Shown here: positions 8,403-10,927 of the stretch, piece after piece
Position numbering within the stretch: the stretch's first letter is position 1
Layout: the number at the start of each line of letters is the position of its first letter
DNA from: Euperipatoides rowelli
Taxonomy: Eukaryota > Onychophora > Udeonychophora > Euonychophora > Peripatopsidae
Reading direction: 5' to 3' (one strand)
Length of the DNA: 10,927 bases
Assembly (NCBI GenBank): GCA_003024985.2
Contig: PXIH01S0081366.1
The notes under the pieces: model-generated
The model's input: the letters and a program-made list of their open reading frames with translations, nothing else
Told to the model about the DNA's origin: nothing
Database searches by the model: none
Translations under genes and position numbers: made by a program

Positions 8403-8561
8403 TTAAATCATAATAAAATAGAACATGCTTTTTGTAACATTAATTCTAATACAAGTGAAAATGAAATTCTAATAGCTAATTTATGTCAGATATGCAAAAA
8501 TGAAATTGTCTATACCAAAGATCATTTCACAAAGACTGGTATTATCAAAATACCCCATTAA
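8403..8561 (+). other. Short open frame of unknown nature beside the hAT-like element
   Basis: Immediately after the element the plus strand stays open for 52 codons to a TAA at 8559. The frame contains a C-x2-C pair (LCQICKNEIVYTKDHF) followed by two histidines, which is loosely zinc-finger-like. Removing the element joins this frame to only about seven codons upstream before stops near 8020-8030. I do not recognise the peptide. It may be a fragment of an older coding sequence interrupted by the insertion, or chance. Confidence 0.15.
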
Positions 8562-9033
8562 TCCTTTCAGGTAAAGACTTGTGCAGTGTGCACTATAGGA
8601 AATACTCACAATCTATGTATTCCCCCTCCCCCCACCCCCCCCNTTTTATTAATAAAAAGAAAACCCATGGGTATTTCTTACTATTTGCACTATGTACAAA
8701 CTTAATATAGCCTACGTTGAAAAAAAGGTCTACGTGTANAAAGTATAATTCAAGATTAGTATTAAAGATAATTAAAAAGAAAAAATATACTATGCTATGA
8801 TCTAATATATTCTCATTGCTTAGTTTTTACATATCAATTAACAAACCCTTTAACAGTAGGTAAAATTACTAGTGGAAGCAATGGTAAGTTTTTTTTGTTT
8901 GCCTTTTTTAAAACCAAGTCCGATGAAGTAACCCATTTCTTGAGCAAGGTAAGATGGTTTGAAACTAAACAAATGAGATTTTATAATGATGACCGGTTTA
9001 GTTCAGTTTGTGCCCTTAAATATCTTACACCGT
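8562..9033. other. Gene-free stretch with ambiguous bases
   Basis: No gene or recognisable element is seen. It contains a C-rich run (8622-8642) that ends at an undetermined base at 8643, a second undetermined base at 8739, and the perfect 10-bp palindrome ACCCATGGGT at 8663-8672. The ambiguous bases suggest assembly trouble around the C-rich run. Confidence 0.6.
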
Positions 9034-9241
9034 GGTACATACTTTGAAGAAAGATACACAAGTGAGGTTTCGAGTTTGACTTATACGTTGATTTTTCTCT
9101 CTTCATACTTTGCAAAATTAGGAGGATCAGAAAAACTGCAAAATGACAAAAGACAGAGTTAGATCAAAATTTTTGTTCTGTGGAAATTTTTTCCCTCTTC
9201 ATTTAATTGTAGGAACAATAACGATACCCAATACTGGATCA
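9034..9241 (+). repeat. Dispersed repeat, copy B
   Basis: This is the partner of the segment at 6857-7086, in direct orientation and about 2.17 kb away. It shares CATACTTTG(A/G)AGAAAGATACAC, GAGTTTGAC-like text, AGGAGGATCAGAAAAACTG and ATACCCAAT. It lacks an internal block of about 15 bases, the C14 run and the 29-bp tandem array that follows copy A. No target duplication or terminal inverted repeat was identified, so the element type is open. Confidence 0.85.
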
Positions 9242-9823
9242 ATGGACAACTATTTGTAGGGATCATGAAGACAAGAGTTTTCTTTACTCAAAAAATATGG
9301 AAAAAAAAAATTCCTTAACATATTTTACAGTTTATGATGTTTACTGTATTTGTTTTAGTAACTGAGAACATATTTTCACACCAAAATATTTAAAAGTGAT
9401 GGATTTAATCTTAAATCCTTTTTTTCAAGACTATGGAGGTTCGAATCAAAACTAAAAATGGAATTTTAAATAATTTCCCTAAATGACTTTTAGAAACATT
9501 TAAACCTGGTCATTTGAAAACTGCTGCTTATTAACAAAAGAAGATAGCAAGGACAAGCAAGTGTGGAATATTCAATTAAAGGGTAGAGAATAAGCGTGGA
9601 ATATTAATAGTTGAAGTACTACGAGTTTTGACCACAATTCAATTATTGTAACTAACTTGTAAGTGAAAAGAAAAAAAAAATCTCAAAACTTCTTAAGAAT
9701 GGAACAGTATGTGTAAAAAAATAACTTGAAATTTCCTTGTACTTGAAACAGAGCTCTTTGATATTCTTTACAACAAAAAGTAGCCAGATCAAAATAATAT
9801 TATTATTGAGAGTTTATCTGTTA
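9242..9823. other. Gene-free AT-rich stretch
   Basis: No coding region is supported. A GGTTCGAATC string at 9437-9446 matches a tRNA B box, but no tRNA folds around it. Poly-A tracts occur at 9300-9310 and 9668-9680. Confidence 0.6.
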
Positions 9824-9913
9824 GAATTATTTTGCTTTATTATAGGATTTCTTATTAAAACTCTGTCTGAAGATTGAATGTTATAGAAATCCTATAATAC
9901 AGCAAAATAGTTT
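9824..9913. ncRNA. Near-perfect 25-bp hairpin, possible miRNA precursor or palindromic element remnant
   Basis: Arm 1 at 9828-9852 and arm 2 at 9885-9909 are complementary at 24 of 25 positions; the single mismatch is T9837 against C9900. Counting G-U pairs, the plus-strand RNA stem extends four more pairs outward to 9824 and 9913. The loop is 32 bases. A transcript of either strand would fold into a hairpin of about 90 nt, the size range of animal pre-miRNAs, although the stem is more perfect than most. The alternative is the collapsed core of an inverted-repeat transposon. No expression evidence is available. Confidence 0.35.
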
Positions 9914-10036
9914 GATATTACAAGTATTTTCTAAATTGAGTAAAAAGGATTTATTTTTAATTATTATTTATTATAAGCTGATTGTTTTAAGAGTCAGACT
10001 AGGGATTATTTTCTCAAGCTTTCTAAGAAATTTAAC

Positions 10037-10052
10037 GCAATGATGTCATTGC
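10037..10052. promoter_or_regulatory. 16-bp palindrome with a bZIP-like core
   Basis: GCAATGA and TCATTGC flank a central TG, giving seven-base perfect arms. The core TGATGTCA is one base from the CRE half-site pair TGACGTCA bound by CREB/ATF-type factors. Binding is inferred only. Confidence 0.25.
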
Positions 10053-10148
10053 AAGAATCACATGACTAAGGTAAAATAAAATAACATGCAGATCTAAATC
10101 ATTTTCTTTCAACAGATGGAATTATTTTCTGATTCTCTGTAAAGCCAT

Positions 10149-10212
10149 GTTTACACTGACCACTTTTCCGGAACACATTGTGCAATGTGTCGCGATATTG
10201 ACTAGTGTAAAC
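10149..10212. repeat. Nested concentric palindromes
   Basis: GTTTACACT (10149-10157) pairs perfectly with AGTGTAAAC (10204-10212). Inside, ACACATTG (10173-10180) pairs with CAATGTGT (10183-10190) across a two-base gap. The two centres lie within one base of each other. The segment is less AT-rich than its surroundings and includes several CpG sites. It looks like a foldback or MITE-type remnant, but no flanking target duplication was identified. The minus-strand frame across it (10099-10284, 61 codons) has no recognised domain. Confidence 0.6.
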
Positions 10213-10461
10213 GCGCAAGTGAATTCTGTTGTGATACAGCTTACTGAATCCTGTACCACAGCAGCTTCTAGGTATCTCTGGCAATAGATGCCTCAGCCTA
10301 TCAGTAAAAACACATACAAGAACCTATATCACAACATGATTTGCTAAAATTATGTCACATCTGCTCTCGCTATGATCATGTGATTGCTTACAGGTTTACT
10401 TTATCAGTTTGTCAAGATTTTATAATGGCCTGTGCTTATTTATAAAGACGCCGAAGTTAAG
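10213..10461. other. No recognisable feature
   Basis: The sequence between the nested palindrome and the non-LTR tail shows no gene, repeat family or motif that I can name. Confidence 0.5.
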
Positions 10462-10534
10462 TTTTATTTATTATTTATTTATTGAATCAAAGATTTAAGC
10501 CATTGGCTTATACAGTCATAATACATTATTATTA
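10462..10534 (-). mobile_element. 3' tail fragment of a non-LTR retrotransposon
   Basis: Read on the minus strand, the segment has GTATAAGCC-AAT-GGCTT, then AATCTTTGATTC and then AATAAATAAATAATAAATAAA. AAGCC and GGCTT form a terminal hairpin (10497-10509). A simple-repeat tail built from TAAA units follows, the usual ending of Jockey/CR1-type elements in insects. Only about 75 bp is present. The element is cut off at about 10534, where the mariner-like end begins, so the mariner probably inserted into it or the copy was already truncated. Confidence 0.55.
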
Positions 10535-10927
10535 TACAGGGTGATCACATGAAACCTCTCATTACATTGCTTTATTATACAAAAACAAATACAGATATCA
10601 ACGAACGGTTTGCTGCAGGTTTTAGCCAATCTCAAAAAGTTTTTTTTCCGACCATTATCAAACTTCAACATGTGCCCCGTTGGTGAATGTAGCACATCAA
10701 GACAATATTTGATTTCTCGCCATCATGTCATCTGTAACGGAGGTGATAGCATCAAGAATGGTTGATTGAGGAATTTGCAGCTCACACAATGCATGCTAAC
10801 ATTTGGGTTTATTTACTTTTGTTCAGTAACAAAATCCATGATTGATATCATCAGGGGGAGCCACATGACTAAATCCATATCAAGGTCTATATATACAAGG
10901 TCAGGACACGATCCCATAATCCTTTGA
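10535..10927 (-). mobile_element. Tc1/mariner-like transposon, 3' part (continues past the window)
   Basis: TATA at 10533-10536 followed by CAGGGTGATCAC looks like a TA target site and a terminal repeat end of the CAGGGTG type common in insect mariner-like elements. About 120 bp inward lies the decayed transposase C-terminus on the minus strand. The other end, the rest of the transposase and the second target site lie beyond the right edge. The boundary at 10535 is inferred from the TA and the CAGGG motif. Confidence 0.7.
10658..10927 (-). pseudogene. Tc1/mariner-like transposase, broken C-terminal portion
   Basis: The minus strand gives the usual transposase ending in pieces that lie in different frames. 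ELQIPQSTILDAITSVTDDM is followed by WREIKYCLDV and then TNGAHVEV with its stop at 10658-10660. In intact relatives these are continuous: a helix ending in VTxDM, a W-x-E-x-x-Y-R-L-D-V segment and a terminal TNGAHIE. Two apparent single-base shifts separate the pieces, near 10722 and 10694. Upstream, a faint PD...SIMDF may be the remnant of the SPDLxPxDF region with the last catalytic aspartate, again shifted, and in-frame stops occur. The copy cannot encode an active enzyme. Confidence 0.7.

Noticed and set aside
8024-8413. 129-codon plus-strand frame with repeated FLVVWT
   Set aside because: It crosses both ends of the hAT-like element, and the repeated peptide is the element's internal 57-58 bp tandem repeat.
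9437-9446. GGTTCGAATC, an exact tRNA B-box-like string
   Set aside because: The flanking bases do not pair as a T-arm, and no A box, anticodon arm or acceptor stem is found upstream, so it is neither a tRNA nor a clear SINE head.
10099-10284. 61-codon minus-strand frame
   Set aside because: It spans the nested palindromes, has no recognised domain, and its length is consistent with chance.
1-10927. CRISPR array or bacterial operon structure
   Set aside because: The tandem repeats have no spacer-repeat pattern, there are no ribosome-binding sites before plausible genes, and the transposon types are those of animals.

Overview
The window is about 10.9 kb of AT-rich, repeat-laden animal DNA. 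I can support no host protein-coding gene, rRNA or tRNA. It reads as intergenic or deep intronic sequence from an invertebrate, most likely an arthropod, though a mollusc or other invertebrate cannot be excluded. The grounds are low GC content, abundant tetranucleotide microsatellites, long homopolymer tracts, 5'-truncated non-LTR retrotransposon pieces, a hAT-type non-autonomous element and a decayed Tc1/mariner transposase. Nothing resembles bacterial gene organisation. The long open frames are low-complexity translations (for example runs of MYVC or IHTY) or chance frames. Two ambiguous bases (8643 and 8739) mark a draft-quality stretch.

Layout: 1-556 is featureless AT-rich DNA. 557-1180 is a five-copy compound satellite, in which a unique-looking module of about 65 bp alternates with variable tetranucleotide runs. 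1181-5535 holds no recognisable gene. It contains a hairpin enclosing a CTCF-like site (1742-1786), two C-rich tracts with minus-strand G-quadruplex potential (2909-2941 and 3158-3174) and a strongly G-depleted plus strand (4261-4560). 5536-6706 carries two CTCF-like motifs in convergent orientation about 1.1 kb apart, the second at the centre of an inverted repeat.

6857-8408 is a patchwork of repeats. First comes copy A of a dispersed repeat, then a diverged 29-bp tandem array, then the C-terminal end and 3' UTR of a non-LTR retrotransposon. Last is a 340-bp hAT-like MITE with 11-bp terminal inverted repeats, a near-perfect 8-bp target duplication and an internal 57-58 bp tandem repeat. Copy B of the dispersed repeat lies at 9034-9241, without the 29-bp array.

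9824-10534 carries a near-perfect 25-bp hairpin, two further palindromes and a minus-strand non-LTR 3' tail. From 10535 to the right edge lies the 3' end of a minus-strand Tc1/mariner-like element. It shows frameshifts and in-frame stops and continues beyond the window.

The features do not form a pathway. The area has been built by transposon insertion, tandem amplification and duplication. I found no convincing new biological system. The best leads are the miRNA-like hairpin, the paired CTCF-like motifs and the undescribed repeat families.
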